A DNA stretch of 60,022 nt from Canibacter sp052085365. Its GTDB lineage: Bacteria > Actinomycetota > Actinomycetes > Actinomycetales > Microbacteriaceae. Within the stretch, counting starts at the first letter, position 1. The number at the start of each line of letters is the position of its first letter. Made by a program: the position numbers and the translations under genes. Positions 1-8,122 of the stretch are shown one piece after another. The notes beneath the pieces were generated by a model that was given only the letters and a program-made list of their open reading frames with translations, did no database searches and was not told the origin of the DNA. The stretch spans positions 1 to 60,022 of the forward strand of contig JBQDFP010000013.1 in the NCBI GenBank assembly GCA_052085365.1. The letters are read 5' to 3'.

Positions 1-1499
1 TACTCAGCTGACTCGTGCACGTCGGTCGCTTCGATGCCTTCGGCACCCTTCGCGTAACCGTCGCGCAGAATCTGCCCGAGGTTCTTGTCGACGTTCGTCC
101 AGTACTGGAAGAAGCGCTCGCGAATATCGTCAATGGTGATGGCGTTGGCCTGGCCCAGCAGCACCTGGTGGAAGCCTTCCTTCTCTTCAGCCGAGAACAC
201 GTCACGGTAGAGGGTGCCTGGCTGACCAAAGTCATCGTCTTCGCTGTGCAGCGTGTAGGCGGTGCGCATAAGCTCACCGTCCGACTCCCAGCTTGCTTCG
301 GGCACTGACGGGTCAGCAACCGGTCCGCCACTTTCACCAAATGAATTCGGTGAGTAGACGCGGTGGTCTGCTTTATTGAAGTGGTACTGCATGTTGCCCT
401 GATGCATATAGTTATTGCTCTGAGTTGCATGCGGCTGGTTCACGGGCAGCTGGTTGTAGTTCGTGCCAATACGGTAACGCTGTGCGTCAGCGTATGAGAA
501 CACGCGTGCCATCAGCATCTTGTCTGGTGAGATGCCGGTGCCGGGGACCTGGTTTCCTGGTGAGAAGGCTGCCTGCTCAATTTCGGCGAAGAAATTCTCA
601 GGGTTGCGGTTCAGGGTGAACGTACCAACCTTGATGCGCGGGTAGTCCGCCTTTGGCCAGGTTTTGGTGAGGTCGAACGGGTTAAAACGGTAGTCTTTCG
701 CGTCCTCATATGGCATGACCTGAACGTACACGTCCCACTTCGGGTGGTCTCCGCGGTCAATTGCATCGAACAGGTCGCGACGGTAGTAGTCTGCGTCACT
801 GCCGGCAAGCTTTTCTGCCTCTTCAGCGCTGATTGGCTCAACACCCTGCTGCGAGAGGAAGTGGTACTTGACCCAGAAACGCTCGCCTTCGGCGTTGACC
901 CACTGGTAGGTGTGTGAGCCGTAGCCGTTGACGTGGCGCCATGAGCGTGACAGCCCGCGGGGGCCCATCACATAGGTCACCTGGTGAGCTGACTCGGGTG
1001 AAAGTGTCCAGAAGTCCCACTGCATGTCGGCATCGCGTAAGCCTGAATCACCGAGGCGCTTCTGTGAGTGGATGAAGTCAGGGAATTTGATGGCGTCGCG
1101 CAGGAAGAACGTGGGGGTGTTGTTGCCGACGACGTCAAGGTTGCCCTCTTCGGTGTAGAAACGCAGCGCAAATCCACGTACGTCACGCCAGGTGTCAGGT
1201 GAGCCCTGTTCACCAGCAACTGATGAGAAGCGCAAGAGCACCTCTGCTTTCGAACCGGGCTGGAACACTTTAGCGCGGGTGAACTGCGATACGTCTTCGG
1301 TGACTTCGAATTCACCGAATGCGCCGCCGCCTTTCGCGTGCGGGTTGCGCTCGGGTACACGCTCGCGGTTAAACGATGCGAGCTTTTCTACGAGGTACCG
1401 GTCGTGTAGAACAGTGGGGCCGTCGGCTCCAACTGTGAGTGAGTGTTCGTTACTCGGTACCGGGTCACCGGTTTGAGTAGTGAGACGTTTTTCTGTCAT
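1..1499 (-). CDS. katA: Catalase (heme monofunctional, small-subunit type), 3' end at window edge
   Basis: Degrades hydrogen peroxide to water and oxygen in the cytoplasm. I translated it from the ATG at 1499, which has the ribosome-binding site AAAGGAACGCC in front. About 499 residues are visible. The last complete codon is GAG, and the next two bases (TA) fit a stop codon just outside the window, so the protein is probably complete or nearly so. Family motifs are all visible: the distal histidine in ERNPHAKGGGAFG, the asparagine in VVGNNTPTFF, and the proximal heme tyrosine in ARVFSYADAQRYRIG. The length suits small-subunit catalases without a flavodoxin-like tail. The gene lies 97 bases downstream of a Fur-family regulator on the same strand. 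That is the arrangement of peroxide-responsive fur-kat pairs in actinobacteria, so co-regulation by that protein is likely. Confidence 0.95.
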   Translation of the reverse strand, partial: MTEKRLTTQTGDPVPSNEHSLTVGADGPTVLHDRYLVEKLASFNRERVPERNPHAKGGGAFGEFEVTEDVSQFTRAKVFQPGSKAEVLLRFSSVAGEQGSPDTWRDVRGFALRFYTEEGNLDVVGNNTPTFFLRDAIKFPDFIHSQKRLGDSGLRDADMQWDFWTLSPESAHQVTYVMGPRGLSRSWRHVNGYGSHTYQWVNAEGERFWVKYHFLSQQGVEPISAEEAEKLAGSDADYYRRDLFDAIDRGDHPKWDVYVQVMPYEDAKDYRFNPFDLTKTWPKADYPRIKVGTFTLNRNPENFFAEIEQAAFSPGNQVPGTGISPDKMLMARVFSYADAQRYRIGTNYNQLPVNQPHATQSNNYMHQGNMQYHFNKADHRVYSPNSFGESGGPVADPSVPEASWESDGELMRTAYTLHSEDDDFGQPGTLYRDVFSAEEKEGFHQVLLGQANAITIDDIRERFFQYWTNVDKNLGQILRDGYAKGAEGIEATDVHESAE

Positions 1500-1596
1500 G
1501 GCGTTCCTTTCGGCTGGGGTGTAAATAGTGAAAGTTTCTGTTGCTGGATCGACGCTGGGCGAGGTTATCGAGCGTTAGTTCGTAGCGGGTAGCGTG

Positions 1597-2061
1597 CTAA
1601 TGCGCTTCGCGGCAGTCACCGCAGAGGCCGTAAAATGTGACGTCTGCTTCGTCGATTTCAAACCCGGAATCGGTCGGGGGGTGTAGACAGGGCGCTTCGC
1701 CGAGGTCGCAGGGCACATCATTGACACGCCCGCAGATGCGGCAGACGAGGTGGTGATGGTTGTCGTGTTTGTTCGCTTCGAACAGCGCAGCACCGCCGCC
1801 AGCGAGTTCGATTTTGCGTGCGAGGCCGGTGGCACACAGTGCTTCGAGCACGCCGTACACGGTTTGGAGTGAGGTGCCGGCGAGTGAATCGCGCACCTGC
1901 GCGAAAACGCGTTCAGCACTCAAGTGCCCGCCCTGTCGCAGCACTTGGAGTGCAGTGAGCCTCGGGCCTGTCACACGCAAACCGGCAGACTGCAGGCTTG
2001 AGCGGAGCTCTTCCTGCGAAGCCTGGGCGGCGGAAGCCGCGGGATGCGTTGTGGTGTTCAT
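1597..2061 (-). CDS. Fur-family metalloregulator, likely FurA/PerR-type peroxide sensor
   Basis: A 154-residue DNA-binding metalloregulator. The N-terminal half (about residues 15-90) is the winged helix, with LRVTGPRLTALQVL and the recognition region SLQTVYGVLEAL. The C-terminal half carries the metal-binding HDNHHHLVC segment and two structural-zinc CxxC motifs (CRIC and CGDC). Its position directly before the catalase gene argues for peroxide sensing (PerR/FurA/CatR type) rather than iron or zinc regulation, but sequence alone does not settle the metal. Promoter and start: a GATAAT -10 box lies exactly 6 bases before the ATG, so the mRNA is probably leaderless, and a 31-bp palindrome covers the -35 region. 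Autoregulation is therefore likely. Confidence 0.92.
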   Translation of the reverse strand: MNTTTHPAASAAQASQEELRSSLQSAGLRVTGPRLTALQVLRQGGHLSAERVFAQVRDSLAGTSLQTVYGVLEALCATGLARKIELAGGGAALFEANKHDNHHHLVCRICGRVNDVPCDLGEAPCLHPPTDSGFEIDEADVTFYGLCGDCREAH

Positions 2062-2067
2062 GACCCC

Positions 2068-2105
2068 ATTATCTCAGGTTTATTTGAATCATTCAAATAA
2101 ACCTG
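2068..2105 (-). promoter_or_regulatory. Leaderless fur promoter with 31-bp perfect palindromic Fur box
   Basis: Positions 2075-2105 are a perfect inverted repeat with 15-bp arms (CAGGTTTATTTGAAT on the plus strand) around a single central C. Reading the minus strand, a -35 TTGAAT (2091-2096), a 17-bp spacer and a -10 GATAAT (2068-2073) end six bases before the fur ATG at 2061. The palindrome covers the -35 box and most of the spacer, so a bound repressor would block RNA polymerase. The core resembles the 7-1-7 Fur-family operator. Confidence 0.85.
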
Positions 2106-2137
2106 GCGGGTCTAGCGGTGAGCGAACAGGTTGGCGA

Positions 2138-4057
2138 TTAGTTGCTTTCGGTTTCAGGCGCCACCAGCAGCTGATGCTCTGCGAGCTGGCGATAGAGCGG
2201 AACCTCGTTAACCAATTCGTCGTGTGTGCCCTGACCGATGACGTGTCCGTCTTCGATGACGACGATCAAGTCGCTGTCGATCACCGTTGACAAGCGGTGT
2301 GCAATAACGAGCATGGTGCGGCCGTCCGACACCGCGTCAAGCGCTTCACGCATGAGTCGTTCGTTCACGCCGTCGAGACTGGCGGTTGACTCGTCGAGCA
2401 GCAGCACCGGGGCGTTCGTGAGGAGCGTGCGTGCAATGGCGAGCCGCTGTTTTTCACCGCCCGAAAGCATAATGCCGTGCTCGCCAACCTGAGCGTCAAG
2501 CCCTGATTCGAGCCCCGCATGTTCGGCAGACCGCGTCACCAGACCGGCAAGGTTTACCGACTGGAGCACGCGAAGGCATTCAGCGTCAGACACATCAGTG
2601 CGACCGAGTGTGAGGTTGTCACGAATTGTTCCCGCAAGAACGGGAGCATCCTGTTCCACGTACCCCAATTGCGCGCGGAGTTCACGTCGGTCGAGACTGC
2701 GCAGATCGACCCCGTCAAAGAGAATGCGACCCGAGTCAGGGTCACTGAAACGTTCAATCAACCCGAGCACCGTTGATTTACCCGCGCCAGAAGGACCGAC
2801 CAATGCTACCCGGGCACCGCGAGGCACTTGGAAACTCACCCCGTGCAACACCGGAGTTTCGACGATCTCTGGCGGCGCCGCCTCAGCATCACGTCGTGAA
2901 GCACCGCGTCCACCCTTCACCAGTGACCGTGCATCCACACGTTCCGGCGCTGCGGAGCGATAGGTGAAGTGCACGTCTTCTAGTGAGATTGCAGGGGCGC
3001 CGGGCACGCGTGCCTCGTTGAGCGTCACGAGCGAACCTTCTGGAGCTGAGGCACGGTCACGTTCAGTTTCGGTTTCGAGTGTGGTGATGTCGCGAATGCG
3101 GCCGAGAGCGCCGAGTGCCTGGTTGATTGCCGAGATAGCGCCGAATGCTTGGCCGAGGGGGGTGATCATGAGGAACACAAAAATGATGAACATGACGAGC
3201 TGCGAGATCGTGATCGCGCCAGAGGCAACACGGTAGCCACCAAAGCCCAGCACCACCAGGAACGATGCCTGCAGTGCAATGAACGAGACCGGTACGATGA
3301 ACGCTGACAGTTTCGCGATCTTCAGACCCAGACGGTAAGCGCTTTCAGCCTGTCCGGTGATCGCAGTCGCCTCCCGGTCTGACGCACCGGCTGCGCGGAT
3401 CGTTCGCACCCCCGTGATAGCACGGTCAACGCTCGCGGCAAGGTCGCCGACTTTCTCTTGCGCCGCAGTCACATAGGGGCGCATACGACCAGACACGACC
3501 ACCACCACGACGAGCGCAATCGCAAGCACGGCGAATGTTGCCAAGAACAGGACGGGGTCGATGACGAGCATGCCGATGAGAGCGCCGAAGAACAGCAGGA
3601 GTCCACTCATCGCCTCAACGAAGCCCTGCGTGAGCACTGCCCGCAAAAGGGTGGTGTCGCTGCCGATACGAGATACGAGGTCGCCAGAGCGGCGTCGATC
3701 AAACTCGGGAATCGGTAAGAACAGCACCTTCGAGATGAGTGATTTCCGGGCGTGTAAGACAACGCCTTCTCCCATGCGCTGCAGCGTGTAATGCTGCAGG
3801 CCGTCCAGTATTGCCGCAATCACAACGAGCGCAATGAGCGCCCACACCAACACCCCCAGTGCGGTGTTCGCTTGCACCCGTTCGATGATCTGGCCGACCA
3901 GCACGGGCTGCATGAGCGCCGCAATCGCGCTAATAATTCCAAGCGCAAGGGCTAGGCTCAGCAGGCCCTTTTGCGCGAGCAGGTAGGGGATCAGCTCTTT
4001 CAGTGATGCCCGGGGTCCACGGCGCACCTGAGGCCCCCCAGCCGAAGGTTCTGTCAT
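2138..4057 (-). CDS. ABC exporter, fused membrane and ATPase domains
   Basis: A 639-residue half-transporter that would work as a dimer in the cytoplasmic membrane. The N-terminal ~320 residues contain about six hydrophobic segments typical of the type I exporter domain. The C-terminal ATPase has Walker A GPSGAGKST, the signature LSGGEKQRLAIAR, Walker B VLLLDEST and the switch histidine in VIAHRLST. An insert of about 60 polar residues separates the two domains. The substrate cannot be told from sequence; the multidrug/lipid exporter class is the best description. The ATG at 4057 was chosen because the sequence between it and the first helix is basic and family-like. No clear Shine-Dalgarno precedes it. 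It sits between ribH and fur on the same strand but has no obvious functional link to either. Confidence 0.93.
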   Translation of the reverse strand: MTEPSAGGPQVRRGPRASLKELIPYLLAQKGLLSLALALGIISAIAALMQPVLVGQIIERVQANTALGVLVWALIALVVIAAILDGLQHYTLQRMGEGVVLHARKSLISKVLFLPIPEFDRRRSGDLVSRIGSDTTLLRAVLTQGFVEAMSGLLLFFGALIGMLVIDPVLFLATFAVLAIALVVVVVVSGRMRPYVTAAQEKVGDLAASVDRAITGVRTIRAAGASDREATAITGQAESAYRLGLKIAKLSAFIVPVSFIALQASFLVVLGFGGYRVASGAITISQLVMFIIFVFLMITPLGQAFGAISAINQALGALGRIRDITTLETETERDRASAPEGSLVTLNEARVPGAPAISLEDVHFTYRSAAPERVDARSLVKGGRGASRRDAEAAPPEIVETPVLHGVSFQVPRGARVALVGPSGAGKSTVLGLIERFSDPDSGRILFDGVDLRSLDRRELRAQLGYVEQDAPVLAGTIRDNLTLGRTDVSDAECLRVLQSVNLAGLVTRSAEHAGLESGLDAQVGEHGIMLSGGEKQRLAIARTLLTNAPVLLLDESTASLDGVNERLMREALDAVSDGRTMLVIAHRLSTVIDSDLIVVIEDGHVIGQGTHDELVNEVPLYRQLAEHQLLVAPETESN

Positions 4058-4117
4058 GCGCTTGAGTCTAGTTCGGTGAACCTCTCGAACCCTGAAAGGA
4101 ACCGAGCAGGCATACGA

Positions 4118-4591
4118 CTATTCGCCGCGAATGGCGCGGTTCGTGACGGCCAAATGCAGTGCAGCTTCGGCAGCTTCACGACCTTTGGACTCGCGTGATC
4201 CAGGCAGCCCTGAACGGTTGAATGCCTGCTCATCATCATCAACGGTGAGCACACCAAACCCGACCGGCTTATTCGCATCGAGTTGCACCCGAGTGAGCCC
4301 ATCGGTGACCGCATTCGAGACATAGTCAAAGTGCGGGGTTTCCCCGCGCACAATAACGCCGAGGCAGACGACCGCGTCAAAGCGAGACTTGAGAGCGACC
4401 TGCGCGGCCAGAGGTAATTCAAAGGAGCCAGCAACGGCAAAAATCTCGGCGGTGGCGCCCGAGGCGGTAATGGTCTGCTGCGCTGCGGCCGTCATCGCTG
4501 CAGTGATTTCTTGATGCCAGCTGCCCGCAATAACGGCCACACGTAGGCCTTCTGCTCGGACTGTGAGGTCAGGTGCGCCCTGTCCACTCAT
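4118..4591 (-). CDS. ribH: 6,7-dimethyl-8-ribityllumazine synthase
   Basis: Condenses 5-amino-6-ribitylaminouracil with 3,4-dihydroxy-2-butanone 4-phosphate in the penultimate step of riboflavin synthesis. It is 157 residues, normal for this capsid-forming or pentameric enzyme. Recognisable segments are AGSWHQEI near the N-terminus, GSFELPLAAQ, VCLGVIVRGETPHFDYV with the catalytic histidine, PVGFGVLT, and the C-terminal basic region. It is the last gene of the riboflavin operon, 51 bases after ribBA, so it should be governed by the upstream FMN riboswitch. The ATG is preceded by AAAGGAATATGAC, a good ribosome-binding site. Confidence 0.97.
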   Translation of the reverse strand: MSGQGAPDLTVRAEGLRVAVIAGSWHQEITAAMTAAAQQTITASGATAEIFAVAGSFELPLAAQVALKSRFDAVVCLGVIVRGETPHFDYVSNAVTDGLTRVQLDANKPVGFGVLTVDDDEQAFNRSGLPGSRESKGREAAEAALHLAVTNRAIRGE

Positions 4592-4642
4592 GTCATATTC
4601 CTTTCACGGTATGTAAAGAGATTGTGGGAAGTAAGGTGACCT

Positions 4643-5953
4643 CTACGGGGTCGGAGTCTGATGTGCTTCAGTATTTTGAAACGCATCGGGCTCGAGATCT
4701 TCGGGGAGTAGATGCCCCATAAGGTCACGCTTCGCTCGCATATATCCGGCATTTTCGGCATGCACGTCGACAATGAGCGGAACACGTTCAAAAACGTGGA
4801 CCCCGTGTGCCACCAGTTGCACAACTTTTTCGGGATTATTCGTCAGCAGGCGAATGTTTCTTGCCCCAAGCTCATCAAGAATCTCGGCTGCAGCGTCATA
4901 CTCGCGCGCGTCACCGGGAAGACCAAGACGAAGGTTTGCTTCGAGCGTGTCGAGACCCTGTTCCTGCAAGGAGTAGGCACGCAGCTTATTCGCAAGACCA
5001 ATACCGCGCCCCTCCTGTCCGCGCAGATACACCACAATGCCGCCGCTTTCTTGAATCTGTTCGAGCGACGCATTCAACTGCGGACCACATTCGCACTTGA
5101 GTGACCCGAACGCTTCACCAGTGAGGCACTCAGAATGTACGCGCACCAGAGCCCGATCTGCAGGGATGCGACCCTCGCTGTCGGTCGCGATCAACGCAAC
5201 GTGATCCACCCCCAGTTTTCGATCACGGTAAGCGCGAATACGTAGATTCCCGTGCACAGTTGGCACGAGTGTGTCAGCGCGAAGCGAAACACGACGGTGT
5301 TCCGCATGCGAATTTTGTGCGTCGTCAGCGGAGTTTCCTGCCGGATCATGCTCTTCAAGGTAGGCAATGAGCTTCTCGATCGTGGTGACGAGCACGTCTT
5401 CGCGGGCACCCAGTTTGATGAGCTCTGGCAGGCGCATCATTTCACCGTCATCGCCCACGATCTCAGCAATTACCGCGACCGGGCGGAGCCCCGCAAGCTT
5501 CATCAATTCGACCGAAGCCTCAGTGTGGCCGGGACGTTCACGCACGCCGCCATCAACTGCGCGAAGCGGGAGCACATGACCGGGACGGTGCAGGTCAGCG
5601 GGCACTGCGTCAGCATCTGCCAGGCGATGCAGTGTGGTCATGCGATCGTGTGCGCTGATACCGGTTGTGACACCTTCTGCCGCGTCAACGGTGACCGTGT
5701 ATGCAGTGGAGCGGGCGTCTTCGTTGTGTTCCACCATCATGGGCAGGTCAAGTTGGTCGGCGACCTGGTTGGTCATCGGCGCGCAGAGCAGCCCAGAGGA
5801 ATGCTTCACGGTCCATGAGATGCTGGCCTGTGTGGCAAGCTCAGCTGAGATGATGACATCGCCCTCGTTCTCACGGTTCTCGTCATCAGCGACAATCACC
5901 GGCTTACCGATTTTTACCGCGGCAATGGCCTCTTCAATCGACGCAATACTCAC
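4643..5953 (-). CDS. ribBA: Bifunctional 3,4-dihydroxy-2-butanone 4-phosphate synthase / GTP cyclohydrolase II
   Basis: Supplies both precursors of riboflavin: the four-carbon unit from ribulose 5-phosphate and the first ring-opened pyrimidine from GTP. Residues 1 to about 200 are the RibB domain, with the metal-binding DDENRENEGD and the RPGHVLPL and RPGHTEAS segments. Residues about 225-420 are the RibA domain, with the zinc-cysteine motif SECLTGEAFGSLKCECG and the RGQEGRGIGL loop. It is 436 residues, standard for fused RibBA. The start is a GTG at 5953 that overlaps the TGA stop of the preceding ribE part by four bases, with GGAGAT upstream, so translation is probably coupled. Confidence 0.96.
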   Translation of the reverse strand: MSIASIEEAIAAVKIGKPVIVADDENRENEGDVIISAELATQASISWTVKHSSGLLCAPMTNQVADQLDLPMMVEHNEDARSTAYTVTVDAAEGVTTGISAHDRMTTLHRLADADAVPADLHRPGHVLPLRAVDGGVRERPGHTEASVELMKLAGLRPVAVIAEIVGDDGEMMRLPELIKLGAREDVLVTTIEKLIAYLEEHDPAGNSADDAQNSHAEHRRVSLRADTLVPTVHGNLRIRAYRDRKLGVDHVALIATDSEGRIPADRALVRVHSECLTGEAFGSLKCECGPQLNASLEQIQESGGIVVYLRGQEGRGIGLANKLRAYSLQEQGLDTLEANLRLGLPGDAREYDAAAEILDELGARNIRLLTNNPEKVVQLVAHGVHVFERVPLIVDVHAENAGYMRAKRDLMGHLLPEDLEPDAFQNTEAHQTPTP

Positions 5954-7848
5954 GCCACATCTCCGTTCTTCACCTGCGCCGAGTTGACGGCGTCAAATTC
6001 TCCCATTCGGGCAACATGTCGTGCCACGATGTCTGTTTCAAGGTTGACCCGATCGCCCGGTTCGAGCCCACCAAGCGTGGTTGCCTCAAGCGTTTCAGGA
6101 ATCAACGACACTTCCAGCCAGTGCTTGTGTGCGGTGGCAGCAGACACATCAGACACTGTCAGTGACACCCCGTCGAGGGTGATTGACCCTTTATCGACCA
6201 CAAAACGTGCAACTTCGGATGAGATTGCAAACCGGACCACACGCCATTTCTCGCCAGGCCGCACCTCAATCACCGTCGCGGTGCCGTCAATGTGTCCCTG
6301 CACAATGTGACCACCCAGGCGGCTACCGACGAGTGCCGCGCGTTCTACATTGACGCGGCGCCCCGGCTCGACATCATCAAGCGTTGACATGTTCAGTGTT
6401 TGTTCCATCACGTCAGCGGTGAACTCATATTCGTCGAATCCGACGACTGTGAGACACACGCCGCTGACAGAGATGGAGTCCCCGTGTGAGGCGTCACCGA
6501 GTACTTCGGGTGCTGACACCGTGAGTCGAATACCATCACCTGACGGCACCACATCAGTAACCTGTCCGATCTGTTCAATGAGTCCCGTGAACATGTGGCT
6601 GCTCCTTTGTGTGCGGGTTTGGCTGTATTCAGTCTCGGTTGATGGAACGGTGTTGTTTGGCAGGCTATTCCCGGCAGAGGGCGAAACGAGTTCGCCCCTG
6701 ATCAGTTCGTCGACGCCCAGCTGTACTCGTTCGGTCACCCTCAAGGGCACCGCCTGACCGAGCGTCTCGACACCAATGTCATCAATTGCGACATGCGAAC
6801 CGCCCAAGAGAGTTGGTGCGGTGTAGATCAAAAACGAGTCGGCGAGCCCCGCACGCACCAGCGCGGCAATCACGGCGGGCCCACCCTCAACAAAGACTGA
6901 GGTGATGCCGTAACTGGTGAGCGAAGCGACGGCATGATGCAGGTCAGGGTGTTCGCTCGGGCGCAGGTGGATCGGCTCGGTCAAATCGTGTGCGGCTAAC
7001 GCAGGATGCTGACGCAGACGCGCATGCTGTGGAATTTCGCGATCACCCACCACCACAGGGATGGGCTGTTCGGCAGCGGGGACCAGCAAATCACCGTTCG
7101 TGCCGCGCGCAGTCAGCGAAGGATTATCTGCAATGAGCGTGCCAGTGCCAACCAAGATGGCATCGGCTTCAGCCCTGCGGCAGTGCACGTCATGCCGGGC
7201 TTCGGGACCCGTGATCCACTGGCTCGTGCCATCGTCTGCAGCCGCCCGCCCATCTACAGTTTGCGCCCATTTCACGGTGATGTGAGGGCGTGTGCCAGGT
7301 GAGGGCGCAGCTCCGTGCTCGTGTGAGGCCGGCCCGACAGATTGGGAATCAAGTGTGGCAGCGTCAGCGGTTTCGAGCCGTTGCCGTTCAAACCAAGGTT
7401 CCAGCAAATCTCGTGCCGCACGTGCCTCGACTCCTGCCACTACGGGCACACCACGTGAACGCAAATATTCGGCACCGCCCGAAGCGGCAGCGCTCGGGTC
7501 ACTCAGCGCATAGACGACGCCGCCAATGCCTGCATCAGCGAGCGCATGCGAGCACGGTCCTGTCCGGCCCGTATGATTGCAGGGTTCAAGCGTGACCGCT
7601 GCGGTAAGCTCACCGAGCCGGTCGCGCCACTCGGCCGGTACGTGCGCTAGGGCATCCACTTCTGCGTGTGAGGTTCCCGCGCCCATATGCCAGCCCTCGG
7701 CAATGATCCGCCCGTCACCATCGAAGACGACGCAGCCCACTTGTGGATTTTCAGTGTCAGCAGGGCCAAAACGAGCAATCGTCAACGCTCGACGCATAGC
7801 CGCAGTGAACTCTGCGGCGCGGAGACTGTTGATGTTTTCGGTGCTCAT
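5950..7848 (-). CDS. RibD-RibE in-frame fusion: deaminase/reductase plus riboflavin synthase
   Basis: One uninterrupted reading frame of 632 residues from the ATG at 7848. Residues 1 to about 150 are the RibD deaminase (zinc motifs HAEVDAL and PCNHTGRTGPC). Residues about 185-380 are the RibD reductase (VKWAQTVDGRAA, VEGGPAVIAAL). A polar linker of about 35 residues follows, then a complete riboflavin synthase starting at MFTGLIEQIG (residue 419, base 6594) with two barrel repeats (GHIVQGHIDG, DGVSLTV). The RibE methionine has its own AAAGGAG about eight bases upstream inside the linker codons, so a free RibE could also be made. Homologues usually encode these as separate genes. The frame stays open upstream to 7926, but that would lie inside the riboswitch expression platform, so 7848 is preferred. 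No strong ribosome-binding site precedes 7848. Confidence 0.93.
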   Translation of the reverse strand: MSTENINSLRAAEFTAAMRRALTIARFGPADTENPQVGCVVFDGDGRIIAEGWHMGAGTSHAEVDALAHVPAEWRDRLGELTAAVTLEPCNHTGRTGPCSHALADAGIGGVVYALSDPSAAASGGAEYLRSRGVPVVAGVEARAARDLLEPWFERQRLETADAATLDSQSVGPASHEHGAAPSPGTRPHITVKWAQTVDGRAAADDGTSQWITGPEARHDVHCRRAEADAILVGTGTLIADNPSLTARGTNGDLLVPAAEQPIPVVVGDREIPQHARLRQHPALAAHDLTEPIHLRPSEHPDLHHAVASLTSYGITSVFVEGGPAVIAALVRAGLADSFLIYTAPTLLGGSHVAIDDIGVETLGQAVPLRVTERVQLGVDELIRGELVSPSAGNSLPNNTVPSTETEYSQTRTQRSSHMFTGLIEQIGQVTDVVPSGDGIRLTVSAPEVLGDASHGDSISVSGVCLTVVGFDEYEFTADVMEQTLNMSTLDDVEPGRRVNVERAALVGSRLGGHIVQGHIDGTATVIEVRPGEKWRVVRFAISSEVARFVVDKGSITLDGVSLTVSDVSAATAHKHWLEVSLIPETLEATTLGGLEPGDRVNLETDIVARHVARMGEFDAVNSAQVKNGDVA

Positions 7849-7884
7849 AGTGTTGGTTTGGCGTTGTAAGCCGTGCGCACCGGG

Positions 7885-7911
7885 AAGGTCAAAAAGCAGT
7901 CGCTTGACCTT
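7885..7911 (-). promoter_or_regulatory. Expression-platform hairpin of the FMN riboswitch
   Basis: Between the aptamer and the ribD start the minus strand carries AAGGTCAA (7911-7904) and its complement TTGACCTT (7892-7885) around an 11-base loop containing a T run. It lies immediately 3' of the aptamer. It is the obvious candidate for the switching structure, either premature termination or masking of the start region. Confidence 0.6.
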
Positions 7912-7924
7912 TGCTGTTCCTCTC

Positions 7925-8041
7925 ATCCGGACTCGCGCTTGCGCGCATCACCGTCGGTCTCGGAATTTCACCGAGTCAACCTCGCGGGTGCGAGGGTCGC
8001 GGACTTTCACCGCCGGTTCGGATTCTCACCGACCCCGGAAC
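7925..8041 (-). ncRNA. FMN riboswitch (RFN element)
   Basis: Reading the minus strand, the leader shows the conserved RFN order: TTCCGGGGTCGGTGAGAATC, CCGGCGGTGAAAGTCC, GGTTGACTCGGTGAAATTCC, GAGACCGACGGTGA, and the closing AGTCCGGATGAGAG. The P1 stem pairs the first CCGG region with the last. RFN elements bind flavin mononucleotide and switch off riboflavin genes when FMN is abundant. It sits directly before the ribDE-ribBA-ribH operon. Confidence 0.97.
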
Positions 8042-8049
8042 ACACTGCC

Positions 8050-8077
8050 ACTCTACTCGGATTGTTGTTGCAGTGCA
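8050..8077 (-). promoter_or_regulatory. Probable promoter of the riboflavin operon
   Basis: On the minus strand TGCACT (8077-8072) and TAGAGT (8055-8050) are separated by 16 bases. Transcription would start a few bases before the FMN aptamer, as needed for a riboswitch leader. The -35 match is weak. The region is shared with the divergent hydrolase gene at 8123. Confidence 0.45.
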
Positions 8078-8122
8078 TGCGCGTGCTGTCACCGTGCGTC
8101 ATGTGCGATTACTATCGACAGT

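Noticed and set aside
1760..2290. Plus-strand frames opposite the fur and exporter genes
   Set aside because: These are shadows of well-supported minus-strand genes and match no recognisable protein. The same applies to the other long antisense frames in the window.
7577..8122. Upstream extension of the isochorismatase-like frame
   Set aside because: It runs antisense through ribD and the FMN riboswitch. Family-like residues begin only at the ATG at 8123.
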